Source: Loxodes magnus
Taxonomy: Eukaryota; Ciliophora; Karyorelictea; Loxodida; Loxodidae
NCBI GenBank assembly: GCA_946699065.1
Contig: CAMPDV010000080.1
Location: 806,001-870,000, forward strand
Reading direction: 5' to 3'
Length of the DNA stretch: 64,000 nt
Part shown: piece after piece, positions 24,515 to 37,023 of the stretch
How positions within the stretch are numbered: position 1 is the stretch's first letter
How the letters are laid out: each line of letters begins with the position of its first letter
Program-made: the position numbers and the translations under genes
The notes under the pieces: generated by a model
What the model was told of the DNA's origin: nothing
What the model saw: only the letters and a program-made list of their open reading frames with translations
Databases searched by the model: none

Positions 24515-27500
24515 CTTTGAGAAGTAATAAGTATTTATAAAGGTGAAGAAGTAAAGTAAGAAAAGAAGATGAAATTTAAGTTTTAAAAAGTATGATTTGA
24601 GAAGTAATAAGTATTAATAAAAGCGAAGAAGTAAAGTAAGAAAAGAAGATAGAATTTAAGTTTTAAATAGTATGCTTTGAGAAGCAATAAGTATTTATAA
24701 AAGCGAAGAAGTAAAGTAAGAAAAGAAGATGAAATTTAAGTTTTAAAAAGTATGATTTGAGAAGTAATAAGTATTAATAAAAGCGAAGAAGTAAAGTAAG
24801 AAAAGAAGATAGAATTTAAATTTAAAAGAGTATGCTTTGAGAAGTAATAAGTATTTATAAAAGTGAAGAAGTAAAGTATGAAAAGAACATGAAATTTAAG
24901 TTTCAAAGAGTATGATTTGAGAAGTAATAAGTATTTATATAAGTGAAGAAGTAAAGTAAGAAAAGAAGATAGAATTTAAGTTTTAAAGAGTATGCTTTGA
25001 GAAGTAATAAGTATTTATAAACGGGAAGAAGTAAAGTAAGAAAAGAAGATGAAATTTAAGTTTAAAATAGTATGCTTTGAGCAGCAATAAGTATTTATAA
25101 ACGGGAAGAAGTAAAGTAAGAAAAGAAGATAGAATTTCAGTTTTAAGTAGTATGCTTTGAGAAGTAATAAGTATTTATAAAAGTGAAGAAGTAAAGTAAG
25201 AAAAGAAGATGAAATTTAAGTTTTAAAAAGTATGATTTGAGAAGTAATAAGTATTAATAAAAGCGAAGAAGTAAAGTAAGAAAAGAAGATAGAATTTCAG
25301 TTTTAAGTAGTATGCTTTGAGAAGTAATAAGTATTCATAAAAGTGAAGAAGTAAAGTAAGAAAAGAAGATGAAATTTAAGTTTTAAAAAGTATGATTTGA
25401 GAAGTAATAAGTATTAATAAAAGCGAAGAAGTAAAGTAAGAAAAGAAGATAGAATTTAAGTTTTAAATAGTATGCTTTGAGAAGCAATAAGTATTTATAA
25501 AAGCGAAGAAGTAAAGTAAGAAAAGAAGATAGAATTTCAGTTTTAAATAGTATGATTTGAGAAGTAATAAATATTTATAAACGGGAAGAAGTAAAGTAAG
25601 AAAAGAAGATGAAATTTAAGTTTTAAATAGTATGATTTGAGAAGCAATAAGTATTTATAAAAGCGAAGAAGTAAAGTAAGAAAAGAAGATGAAATTTAAG
25701 TTTTAAAGAGTATGCTTTGAGAAGTAATAAGTATTTATAAACGGGAAGAAGTAAAGTAAGAAAAGAAGATAGAATTTAAATTTAAAAGAGTATGCTTTGA
25801 GAAGTAATAAGTATTTATAAAAGCGAAGAAGTAAAGTAAGAAAAGAAGATGAAATTTAAGTTTTAAAAAGTATGATTTGAGAAGTATTAAGTATTCATAA
25901 AAGTGAAGAAGTAAAGTAAGAAAAGAAGATAGAATTTAAGTTTTAAAGAGTATGCTTTGAGAAGTAATAAGTATTTATAAACGGGAAGAAGTAAAGTAAG
26001 AAAAGAAGATAGAATTTAAGTTTAAAATAGTATGCTTTGAGAAGCAATAAGTATTTATAAAAGCGAAGAAGTAAAGTAAGAAAAGAAGATGAAATTTAAA
26101 TTTAAAAGAGTATGCTTTGAGAAGTATTAAGTATTCATAAAAGTGAAGAAGTAAAGTAAGAAAAGAAGATAGAATTTAAGTTTTAAATAGTATTCTTTGA
26201 GAAGTAATAAGTATTTATAAAAGCGAAGAAGTAAAGTAAGAAAAGAAGATGAAATTTAAATTTAAAAGAGTATGCTTTGAGAAGTATTAAGTATTCATAA
26301 AAGCGAAGAAGTAAAGTAAGAAAAGAAGATAGAATTTCAGTTTTAAGTAGTATGCTTTGAGAAGTAATAAGTATTCATAAAAGTGAAGAAGTAAAGTAAG
26401 AAAAGAAGATGAAATTTAAGTTTTAAAAAGTATGATTTGAGAAGTAATAAGTATTAATAAAAGCGAAGAAGTAAAGTAAGAAAAGAAGATAGAATTTAAG
26501 TTTTAAATAGTATGCTTTGAGAAGCAATAAGTATTTATAAAAGCGAAGAAGTAAAGTAAGAAAAAAAGATGAAATTTAAGTTTTAAATAGTATGATTTGA
26601 GAAGCAATAAGTATTTATAAAAGCGAAGAAGTAAAGTAAGAAAAGAAGATGAAATTTAAGTTTTAAAGAGTATGCTTTGAGAAGTAATAAGTATTTATAA
26701 AAGCGAAGAAGTAAAGTAAGAAAAGAAGATGAAATTTAAATTTAAAAGAGTATGCTTTGAGAAGTATTAAGTATTAATAAAAGTGAAGAAGTAAAGTAAG
26801 AAAAGAAGATAGAATTTAAGTTTTAAATAGTATGCTTTGAGCAGCAATAAGTATTTATAAAAGCGAAGAAGTAAAGTAAGAAAAGAAGATAGAATTTAAG
26901 TTTTAAAAAGTATGATTTGAGAAGTAATAAGTATTAATAAAAGTGAAGAAGTAAAGTAAGAAAAGAAGATGAAATTTAAGTTTTAAAAAGTATGATTTGA
27001 GAAGTAATAAGTATTAATAAAAGCGAAGAAGTAAAGTAAGAAAAGAAGATAGAATTTCAGTTTTAAGTAGTATGCTTTGAGAAGTAATAAGTATTCATAA
27101 AAGTGAAGAAGTAAAGTAAGAAAAGAAGATGAAATTTAAGTTTTAAAAAGTATGATTTGAGAAGTAATAAGTATTAATAAAAGCGAAGAAGTAAAGTAAG
27201 AAAAGAAGATAGAATTTAAGTTTTAAATAGTATGCTTTGAGAAGCAATAAGTATTTATAAAAGCGAAGAAGTAAAGTAAGAAAAGAAGATAGAATTTCAG
27301 TTTTAAATAGTATGATTTGAGAAGTAATAAATATTTATAAACGGGAAGAAGTAAAGTAAGAAAAGAAGATGAAATTTAAGTTTTAAAGAGTATGATTTGA
27401 GAAGTAATAAGTATTTATAAAAGCGAAGAAGTAAAGTAAGAAAAGAAGATGAAATTTAAATTTAAAAGAGTATGCTTTGAGAAGCAATAAGTATTTATAA

Positions 27501-29224
27501 AAGCGAAGAAGTAAAGTAAGAAAAGAAGATGAAATTTAAGTTTTAAAGAGTATGCTTTGAGAAGTAATAAGTATTTATAAAAGCGAAGAAGTAAAGTAAG
27601 AAAAGAAGATAGAGTTTCAGTTTTAAATAGTATGCTTTGAGAAGTATTAAGTATTCATAAAAGTGAAGAAGTAAAGTAAGAAAAAAAGATGAAATTTAAG
27701 TTTTAAATAGTATGATTTGAGAAGCAATAAGTATTTATAAAAGCGAAGAAGTAAAGTAAGAAAAGAAGATGAAATTTAAGTTTTAAAGAGTATGCTTTGA
27801 GAAGTAATAAGTATTTATAAACGGGAAGAAGTAAAGTAAGAAAAGAAGATGAAATTTAAGTTTTAAATAGTATGATTTGAGAAGCAATAAGTATTTATAA
27901 AAGTGAAGAAGTAAAGTATGAAAAGAACATGAAATTTAAGTTTCAAAGAGTATGATTTGAGAAGTAATAAGTATTTATATAAGTGAAGAAGTAAAGTAAG
28001 AAAAGAAGATAGAATTTAAGTTTTAAAGAGTATGCTTTGAGAAGTAATAAGTATTTATAAACGGGAAGAAGTAAAGTAAGAAAAGAAGATGAAATTTAAG
28101 TTTAAAATAGTATGCTTTGAGCAGCAATAAGTATTTATAAACGGGAAGAAGTAAAGTAAGAAAAGAAGATAGAATTTCAGTTTTAAGTAGTATGCTTTGA
28201 GAAGTAATAAGTATTTATAAAAGTGAAGAAGTAAAGTAAGAAAAGAAGATGAAATTTAAGTTTTAAAAAGTATGATTTGAGCAGCAATAAGTATTAATAA
28301 AAGCGAAGAAGTAAAGTAAGAAAAGAAGATAGAATTTAAATTTAAAAGAGTATGCTTTGAGAAGTAATAAGTATTTATAAAAGCGAAGAAGTAAAGTAAG
28401 AAAAGAAGATGAAATTTAAGTTTTAAAAAGTATGATTTGAGAAGTATTAAGTATTCATAAAAGTGAAGAAGTAAAGTAAGAAAAGAAGATAGAATTTAAG
28501 TTTTAAAGAGTATGCTTTGAGAAGTAATAAGTATTTATAAACGGGAAGAAGTAAAGTAAGAAAAGAAGATAGAATTTAAATTTAAAAGAGTATGCTTTGA
28601 GAAGCAATAAGTATTTATAAAAGCGAAGAAGTAAAGTAAGAAAAGAAGATGAAATTTAAATTTAAAAGAGTATGCTTTGAGAAGTATTAAGTATTCATAA
28701 AAGTGAAGAAGTAAAGTAAGAAAAGAAGATAGAATTTCAGTTTTAAATAGTATTCTTTGAGAAGTAATAAGTATTTGTAAACGGGAAGAAGTAAAGTAAA
28801 AAAAGAAGATAGAGTTTCAGTTTTAAAGAGTTTGCTTTGAGAAGTAATAAGTATTAATAAAAGCGAAGAAGTAAAGTAAGAAAAGAAGATAGAATTTCAG
28901 TTTTAAGTAGTATGCTTTGAGAAGTAATAAGTATTCATAAAAGTGAAGAAGTAAAGTAAGAAAAGAAGATGAAATTTAAGTTTTAAAAAGTATGATTTGA
29001 GAAGTAATAAGTATTAATAAAAGTGAAGAAGTAAAGTAAGAAAAGAAGATAGAATTTAAGTTTTAAATAGTATGCTTTGAGCAGCAATAAGTATTTATAA
29101 AAGCGAAGAAGTAAAGTAAGAAAAGAAGATAGAATTTAAGTTTTAAAAAGTATGATTTGAGAAGTAATAAGTATTAATAAAAGTGAAGAAGTAAAGTAAG
29201 AAAAGAAGATGAAATTTAAGTTTT

Positions 29225-31393
29225 AAAAAGTATGATTTGAGAAGTAATAAGTATTTATATAAGTGAAGAAGTAAAGTAAGAAAAGAAGATAGAATTTAAT
29301 TTTTAAATAGTATGCTTTGAGAAGTAATAAGTATTTATAAACGGGAAGAAGTAAAGTAAGAAAAGAAGATGAAATTTAAGTTTAAAATAGTATGCTTTGA
29401 GAAGCAATAAGTATTTAAAAAAGTGAAGAAGTAAAGTAAGAAAATAAGATAGAATTTCAGTTTTAAGTAGTATGCTTTGAGAAGTAATTGTATTTATAAA
29501 AGTGAAGAAGTAAAGTAAGAAAAGAAGATAGAATTTCAGTTTTAAATAATATGCTTTGAGAAGTAATAAGTATTTATAAAAGTGAAGAAGTAAAGAAAGA
29601 AAAGAAGATAGAGTTTCAGTTTAAAAGAGTTTGCTTTGAGAAGTAATAAGTATTAATAAAAGCGAAGAAGTAAAGTAAGAAAAGAAGATAGAATTTAATT
29701 TTTAAATAGTATGCTTTGAGAAGTAATAAGTATTTATAAACTGTAAGAAGTAAAGTAAGAAAAGAAGATGAAATTTAAGTTTTAAATAGTATGACTTGAG
29801 AAGCAATAAGAATTTTAAAAAGTGAAGAAGTAAAGTATGAAAAGAACATGAAATTTAAGTTTCAAAGAGTATGATTTGAGAAGTAATAAGTATTTATATA
29901 AGTGAAGAAGTAAAGTAAGAAAAGAAGATAGAATTTAAGTTTTAAAGAGTATGCTTTGAGAAGTAATAAGTATTTATAAACGGGAAGAAGTAAAGTAAGA
30001 AAAGAAGATGAAATTTAAGTTTAAAATAGTATGCTTTGAGCAGCAATAAGTATTTATAAACGGGAAGAAGTAAAGTAAGAAAAGAAGATAGAATTTCAGT
30101 TTTAAGTAGTATGCTTTGAGAAGTAATAAGTATTTATAAAAGTGAAGAAGTAAAGTAAGAAAAGAAGATGAAATTTAAGTTTTAAAAAGTATGATTTGAG
30201 CAGCAATAAGTATTAATAAAAGCGAAGAAGTAAAGTAAGAAAAGAAGATAGAGTTTCAGTTTTAAATAGTATGCTTTGAGAAGTATTAAGTATTCATAAA
30301 AGTGAAGAAGTAAAGTAAGAAAAAAAGATGAAATTTAAGTTTTAAATAGTATGATTTGAGAAGCAATAAGTATTTATAAAAGCAAAGAAGTAAAGTAAGA
30401 AAAGAAGATGAAATTTAAGTTTTAAAGAGTATGCTTTGAGAAGTAATAAGTATTTATAAACGGGAAGAAGTAAAGTAAGAAAAGAAGATAGAATTTAAAT
30501 TTCAAAGAGTATGCTTTGAGAAGTAATAAGTATTTATAAAAGCGAAGAAGTAAAGTAAGAAAAGAAGATAAAATTTCAGTTTTAAATAGTATGCTTTGAG
30601 CAGCAATAAGTATTTATAAAAGCGAAGAAGTAAAGTAAGAAAAGAAGATGAAATTTAAATTTAAAAGAGTATGCTTTGAGAAGTATTAAGTATTCATAAA
30701 AGTGAAGAAGTAAAGTAAGAAAAGAAGATAGAATTTAAGTTTTAAATAGTATTCTTTGAGAAGTAATAAGTATTTATAAAAGCGAAGAAGTAAAGTAAGA
30801 AAAGAAGATGAAATTTAAATTTAAAAGAGTATGCTTTGAGAAGTATTAAGTATTCATAAAAGCGAAGAAGTAAAGTAAGAAAAGAAGATAAAATTTCAGT
30901 TTTAAATAGTATGCTTTGAGAAGCAATAAGTATTTATAAAAGCGAAGAAGTAAAGTAAGAAAAGAAGATGAAATTCAAGTTTTAAATAGTATGACTTGAG
31001 AAGCAATAAGATTTTTAAAAAGTGAAGAAGTAAAGTAAGAAAAGAAGATAGAATTTAAGTTTTAAATAGTATTCTTTGAGAAGTAATAAGTATTTATAAA
31101 AGCGAAGAAGTAAAGTAAGAAAAGAAGATGAAATTTAAATTTAAAAGAGTATGCTTTGAGAAGTATTAAGTATTCATAAAAGCGAAGAAGTAAAGTAAGA
31201 AAAGAAGATAAAATTTCAGTTTTAAGTAGTATGCTTTGAGAAGTAATAAGTATTTATAAAGGTGAAGAAGTAAAGTAAGAAAAGAAGATGAAATTTAAGT
31301 TTTAAAAAGTATGATTTGAGAAGTAATAAGTATTAATAAAAGCGAAGAAGTAAAGTAAGAAAAGAAGATAGAATTTAAGTTTTAAATAGTATG
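29225..31393 (+). repeat. 27-unit HOR block, copy 2
   Basis: Partner of 22,345-24,514. It differs by C in place of A at 30,503 (TTTCAAAGAG) and A in place of G at 31,211. A long block this similar at this spacing implies a fairly recent segmental duplication within the array, or gene conversion. Confidence 0.88.
29431..29509 (+). repeat. 79-bp monomer, AATTG type, copy 3 (last length variant)
   Basis: It carries the same deletion as 15,759 and 22,552. From 29,510 to 63,989, 431 units follow with no net phase change. Confidence 0.9.
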
Positions 31394-31655
31394 CTTTGAG
31401 AAGCAATAAGTATTTATAAAAGCGAAGAAGTAAAGTAAGAAAAAAAGATGAAATTTAAGTTTTAAATAGTATGATTTGAGAAGCAATAAGTATTTATAAA
31501 AGCGAAGAAGTAAAGTAAGAAAAGAAGATGAAATTTAAGTTTTAAGTAGTATGCTTTGAGAAGTAATAAGTATTTATAAAGGTGAAGAAGTAAAGTAAGA
31601 AAAGAAGATGAAATTTAAGTTTTAAAAAGTATGATTTGAGAAGTAATAAGTATTA

Positions 31656-33313
31656 ATAAAAGCGAAGAAGTAAAGTAAGAAAAGAAGATAGAATTTAAAT
31701 TTAAAAGAGTATGCTTTGAGAAGTAATAAGTATTTATAAAAGTGAAGAAGTAAAGTATGAAAAGAACATGAAATTTAAGTTTCAAAGAGTATGATTTGAG
31801 AAGTAATAAGTATTTATATAAGTGAAGAAGTAAAGTAAGAAAAGAAGATAGAATTTAAGTTTTAAAGAGTATGCTTTGAGAAGTAATAAGTATTTATAAA
31901 CGGGAAGAAGTAAAGTAAGAAAAGAAGATGAAATTTAAGTTTAAAATAGTATGCTTTGAGCAGCAATAAGTATTTATAAACGGGAAGAAGTAAAGTAAGA
32001 AAAGAAGATAGAATTTCAGTTTTAAGTAGTATGCTTTGAGAAGTAATAAGTATTTATAAAAGTGAAGAAGTAAAGTAAGAAAAGAAGATGAAATTTAAGT
32101 TTTAAAAAGTATGATTTGAGAAGTAATAAGTATTAATAAAAGCGAAGAAGTAAAGTAAGAAAAGAAGATAGAGTTTCAGTTTTAAATAGTATGCTTTGAG
32201 AAGTATTAAGTATTCATAAAAGTGAAGAAGTAAAGTAAGAAAAAAAGATGAAATTTAAGTTTTAAATAGTATGATTTGAGAAGCAATAAGTATTTATAAA
32301 AGCGAAGAAGTAAAGTAAGAAAAGAAGATGAAATTTAAGTTTTAAAGAGTATGCTTTGAGAAGTAATAAGTATTTATAAACGGGAAGAAGTAAAGTAAGA
32401 AAAGAAGATGAAATTTAAGTTTTAAATAGTATGATTTGAGAAGCAATAAGTATTTATAAAAGCGAAGAAGTAAAGTAAGAAAAGAAGATGAAATTTAAGT
32501 TTTAAAGAGTATGCTTTGAGAAGTAATAAGTATTTATAAACGGGAAGAAGTAAAGTAAGAAAAGAAGATAGAATTTAAATTTAAAAGAGTATGCTTTGAG
32601 AAGTAATAAGTATTTATAAAAGCGAAGAAGTAAAGTAAGAAAAGAAGATGAAATTTAAGTTTTAAAAAGTATGATTTGAGAAGTATTAAGTATTCATAAA
32701 AGTGAAGAAGTAAAGTAAGAAAAGAAGATAGAATTTAAGTTTTAAAGAGTATGCTTTGAGAAGTAATAAGTATTTATAAACGGGAAGAAGTAAAGTAAGA
32801 AAAGAAGATAGAATTTAAATTTAAAAGAGTATGCTTTGAGAAGCAATAAGTATTTATAAAAGCGAAGAAGTAAAGTAAGAAAAGAAGATGAAATTTAAAT
32901 TTAAAAGAGTATGCTTTGAGAAGTATTAAGTATTCATAAAAGTGAAGAAGTAAAGTAAGAAAAGAAGATAGAATTTAAGTTTTAAATAGTATTCTTTGAG
33001 AAGTAATAAGTATTTATAAAAGCGAAGAAGTAAAGTAAGAAAAGAAGATGAAATTTAAATTTAAAAGAGTATGCTTTGAGAAGTATTAAGTATTCATAAA
33101 AGCGAAGAAGTAAAGTAAGAAAAGAAGATAGAATTTCAGTTTTAAGTAGTATGCTTTGAGAAGTAATAAGTATTCATAAAAGTGAAGAAGTAAAGTAAGA
33201 AAAGAAGATGAAATTTAAGTTTTAAAAAGTATGATTTGAGAAGTAATAAGTATTAATAAAAGCGAAGAAGTAAAGTAAGAAAAGAAGATAGAATTTAAGT
33301 TTTAAATAGTATG
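31656..33313 (+). repeat. 21-unit block repeated at 43,256-44,913
   Basis: About 1.66 kb appears identical to 43,256-44,913 at an offset of 11,600 bp (145 units). It includes the AAAGAACATG marker unit at 31,761. The match ends inside the chimeric unit 33,270-33,349 and resumes with the offset enlarged to 11,680 bp, so one unit is missing from this copy. Confidence 0.85.
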
Positions 33314-33349
33314 ATTTGAGAAGCAATAAGTATTTATAAAAGCGAAGAA
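33270..33349 (+). repeat. Chimeric monomer at a one-unit deletion
   Basis: The left part (AAAGAAGATA, GAATTTAAGT) matches the unit at 44,870. The right part (ATGATTTGAG, AAGCAATAAG) matches the next unit, at 44,950. The two parent units have been fused into one 80-bp unit, as expected from an in-register exchange between neighbours. The exchange lies between the A/G difference near 33,291 and the A at 33,314. Confidence 0.75.
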
Positions 33350-34723
33350 GTAAAGTAAGAAAAGAAGATGAAATTTAAGTTTTAAAGAGTATGCTTTGAG
33401 AAGTAATAAGTATTTATAAAAGCGAAGAAGTAAAGTAAGAAAAGAAGATGAAATTTAAATTTAAAAGAGTATGCTTTGAGAAGTATTAAGTATTAATAAA
33501 AGTGAAGAAGTAAAGTAAGAAAAGAAGATAGAATTTAAGTTTTAAATAGTATGCTTTGAGCAGCAATAAGTATTTATAAAAGCGAAGAAGTAAAGTAAGA
33601 AAAGAAGATAGAATTTAAGTTTTAAAAAGTATGATTTGAGAAGTAATAAGTATTAATAAAAGTGAAGAAGTAAAGTAAGAAAAGAAGATGAAATTTAAGT
33701 TTTAAAAAGTATGATTTGAGAAGTAATAAGTATTAATAAAAGCGAAGAAGTAAAGTAAGAAAAGAAGATAGAATTTCAGTTTTAAGTAGTATGCTTTGAG
33801 AAGTAATAAGTATTCATAAAAGTGAAGAAGTAAAGTAAGAAAAGAAGATGAAATTTAAGTTTTAAAAAGTATGATTTGAGAAGTAATAAGTATTAATAAA
33901 AGCGAAGAAGTAAAGTAAGAAAAGAAGATAGAATTTAAGTTTTAAATAGTATGCTTTGAGAAGCAATAAGTATTTATAAAAGCGAAGAAGTAAAGTAAGA
34001 AAAAAAGATGAAATTTAAGTTTTAAATAGTATGATTTGAGAAGCAATAAGTATTTATAAAAGCGAAGAAGTAAAGTAAGAAAAGAAGATGAAATTTAAGT
34101 TTTAAAGAGTATGCTTTGAGAAGTAATAAGTATTTATAAAAGCGAAGAAGTAAAGTAAGAAAAGAAGATGAAATTTAAATTTAAAAGAGTATGCTTTGAG
34201 AAGTATTAAGTATTAATAAAAGTGAAGAAGTAAAGTAAGAAAAGAAGATAGAATTTAAGTTTTAAATAGTATGCTTTGAGCAGCAATAAGTATTTATAAA
34301 AGCGAAGAAGTAAAGTAAGAAAAGAAGATAGAATTTAAGTTTTAAAAAGTATGATTTGAGAAGTAATAAGTATTAATAAAAGTGAAGAAGTAAAGTAAGA
34401 AAAGAAGATGAAATTTAAGTTTTAAAAAGTATGATTTGAGAAGTAATAAGTATTAATAAAAGCGAAGAAGTAAAGTAAGAAAAGAAGATAGAATTTCAGT
34501 TTTAAGTAGTATGCTTTGAGAAGTAATAAGTATTCATAAAAGTGAAGAAGTAAAGTAAGAAAAGAAGATGAAATTTAAGTTTTAAAAAGTATGATTTGAG
34601 AAGTAATAAGTATTAATAAAAGCGAAGAAGTAAAGTAAGAAAAGAAGATAGAATTTAAGTTTTAAATAGTATGCTTTGAGAAGCAATAAGTATTTATAAA
34701 AGCGAAGAAGTAAAGTAAGAAAA
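33292..34723 (+). repeat. Nine-unit tandem duplication (period 720 bp)
   Basis: 33,292-34,003 and 34,012-34,723 look identical over about 712 bp at an offset of 720 bp. Each copy holds units marked, in order, by TTTAAAGAGT, AAATTTAAAT with TATTAATAAA, CAGCAATAAG, three TTTAAAAAGT units interleaved with a TTTAAGTAGT unit, and AAGCAATAAG. The related region at 45,041-45,640 has the set only once, so the duplication is local to this site. Confidence 0.85.
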
Positions 34724-37023
34724 GAAGATAGAATTTCAGTTTTAAATAGTATGATTTGAGAAGTAATAAATATTTATAAACGGGAAGAAGTAAAGTAAGA
34801 AAAGAAGATGAAATTTAAGTTTTAAAGAGTATGATTTGAGAAGTAATAAGTATTTATAAAAGCGAAGAAGTAAAGTAAGAAAAGAAGATGAAATTTAAAT
34901 TTAAAAGAGTATGCTTTGAGAAGTATTAAGTATTTATAAAAGTGAAGAAGTAAAGTAAGAAAAGAAGATGAAATTTAAGTTTTAAAAAGTATGATTTGAG
35001 AAGTAATAAGTATTAATAAAAGCGAAGAAGTAAAGTAAGAAAAGAAGATAGAGTTTCAGTTTTAAATAGTATGCTTTGAGAAGTATTAAGTATTCATAAA
35101 AGTGAAGAAGTAAAGTAAGAAAAAAAGATGAAATTTAAGTTTTAAATAGTATGATTTGAGAAGCAATAAGTATTTATAAAAGCGAAGAAGTAAAGTAAGA
35201 AAAGAAGATGAAATTTAAGTTTTAAAGAGTATGCTTTGAGAAGTAATAAGTATTTATAAACGGGAAGAAGTAAAGTAAGAAAAGAAGATGAAATTTAAGT
35301 TTTAAATAGTATGATTTGAGAAGCAATAAGTATTTATAAAAGCGAAGAAGTAAAGTAAGAAAAGAAGATGAAATTTAAGTTTTAAAGAGTATGCTTTGAG
35401 AAGTAATAAGTATTTATAAACGGGAAGAAGTAAAGTAAGAAAAGAAGATAGAATTTAAATTTAAAAGAGTATGCTTTGAGAAGTAATAAGTATTTATAAA
35501 AGCGAAGAAGTAAAGTAAGAAAAGAAGATGAAATTTAAGTTTTAAAGAGTATGATTTGAGAAGTATTAAGTATTCATAAAAGTGAAGAAGTAAAGTAAGA
35601 AAAGAAGATGAAATTTAAGTTTTAAAAAGTATGATTTGAGAAGCAATAAGTATTTATAAAAGCGAAGAAGTAAAGTAAGAAAAGAAGATAGAATTTAAAT
35701 TTAAAAGAGTATGCTTTGAGAAGCAATAAGTATTTATAAAAGCGAAGAAGTAAAGTAAGAAAAGAAGATGAAATTTAAATTTAAAAGAGTATGCTTTGAG
35801 AAGTAATAAGTATTTATAAACGGGAAGAAGTAAAGTAAGAAAAGAAGATAGAATTTAAATTTAAAAGAGTATGCTTTGAGAAGTAATAAGTATTTATAAA
35901 AGCGAAGAAGTAAAGTAAGAAAAGAAGATGAAATTTAAGTTTTAAAAAGTATGATTTGAGAAGTATTAAGTATTCATAAAAGTGAAGAAGTAAAGTAAGA
36001 AAAGAAGATAGAATTTAAGTTTTAAAGAGTATGCTTTGAGAAGTAATAAGTATTTATAAACGGGAAGAAGTAAAGTAAGAAAAGAAGATAGAATTTAAAT
36101 TTAAAAGAGTATGCTTTGAGAAGCAATAAGTATTTATAAAAGCGAAGAAGTAAAGTAAGAAAAGAAGATGAAATTTAAATTTAAAAGAGTATGCTTTGAG
36201 AAGTATTAAGTATTCATAAAAGTGAAGAAGTAAAGTAAGAAAAGAAGATGAAATTTAAGCTTTAAGTAGTATTCTTTGAGAAGTAATAAGTATTTGTAAA
36301 CGGGAAGAAGTAAAGTAAAAAAAGAAGATAGAGTTTCAGTTTTAAAGAGTTTGCTTTGAGAAGTAATAAGTATTAATAAAAGCGAAGAAGTAAAGTAAGA
36401 AAAGAAGATAGAATTTCAGTTTTAAGTAGTATGCTTTGAGAAGTAATAAGTATTCATAAAAGTGAAGAAGTAAAGTAAGAAAAGAAGATGAAATTTAAGT
36501 TTTAAAAAGTATGATTTGAGAAGTAATAAGTATTAATAAAAGTGAAGAAGTAAAGTAAGAAAAGAAGATAGAATTTAAGTTTTAAATAGTATGCTTTGAG
36601 CAGCAATAAGTATTTATAAAAGCGAAGAAGTAAAGTAAGAAAAGAAGATAGAATTTAAGTTTTAAAAAGTATGATTTGAGAAGTAATAAGTATTAATAAA
36701 AGTGAAGAAGTAAAGTAAGAAAAGAAGATGAAATTTAAGTTTTAAAAAGTATGATTTGAGAAGTAATAAGTATTAATAAAAGCGAAGAAGTAAAGTAAGA
36801 AAAGAAGATAGAATTTCAGTTTTAAGTAGTATGCTTTGAGAAGTAATAAGTATTCATAAAAGTGAAGAAGTAAAGTAAGAAAAGAAGATGAAATTTAAGT
36901 TTTAAAAAGTATGATTTGAGAAGTAATAAGTATTAATAAAAGCGAAGAAGTAAAGTAAGAAAAGAAGATAGAATTTAAGTTTTAAATAGTATGCTTTGAG
37001 AAGCAATAAGTATTTATAAAAGC

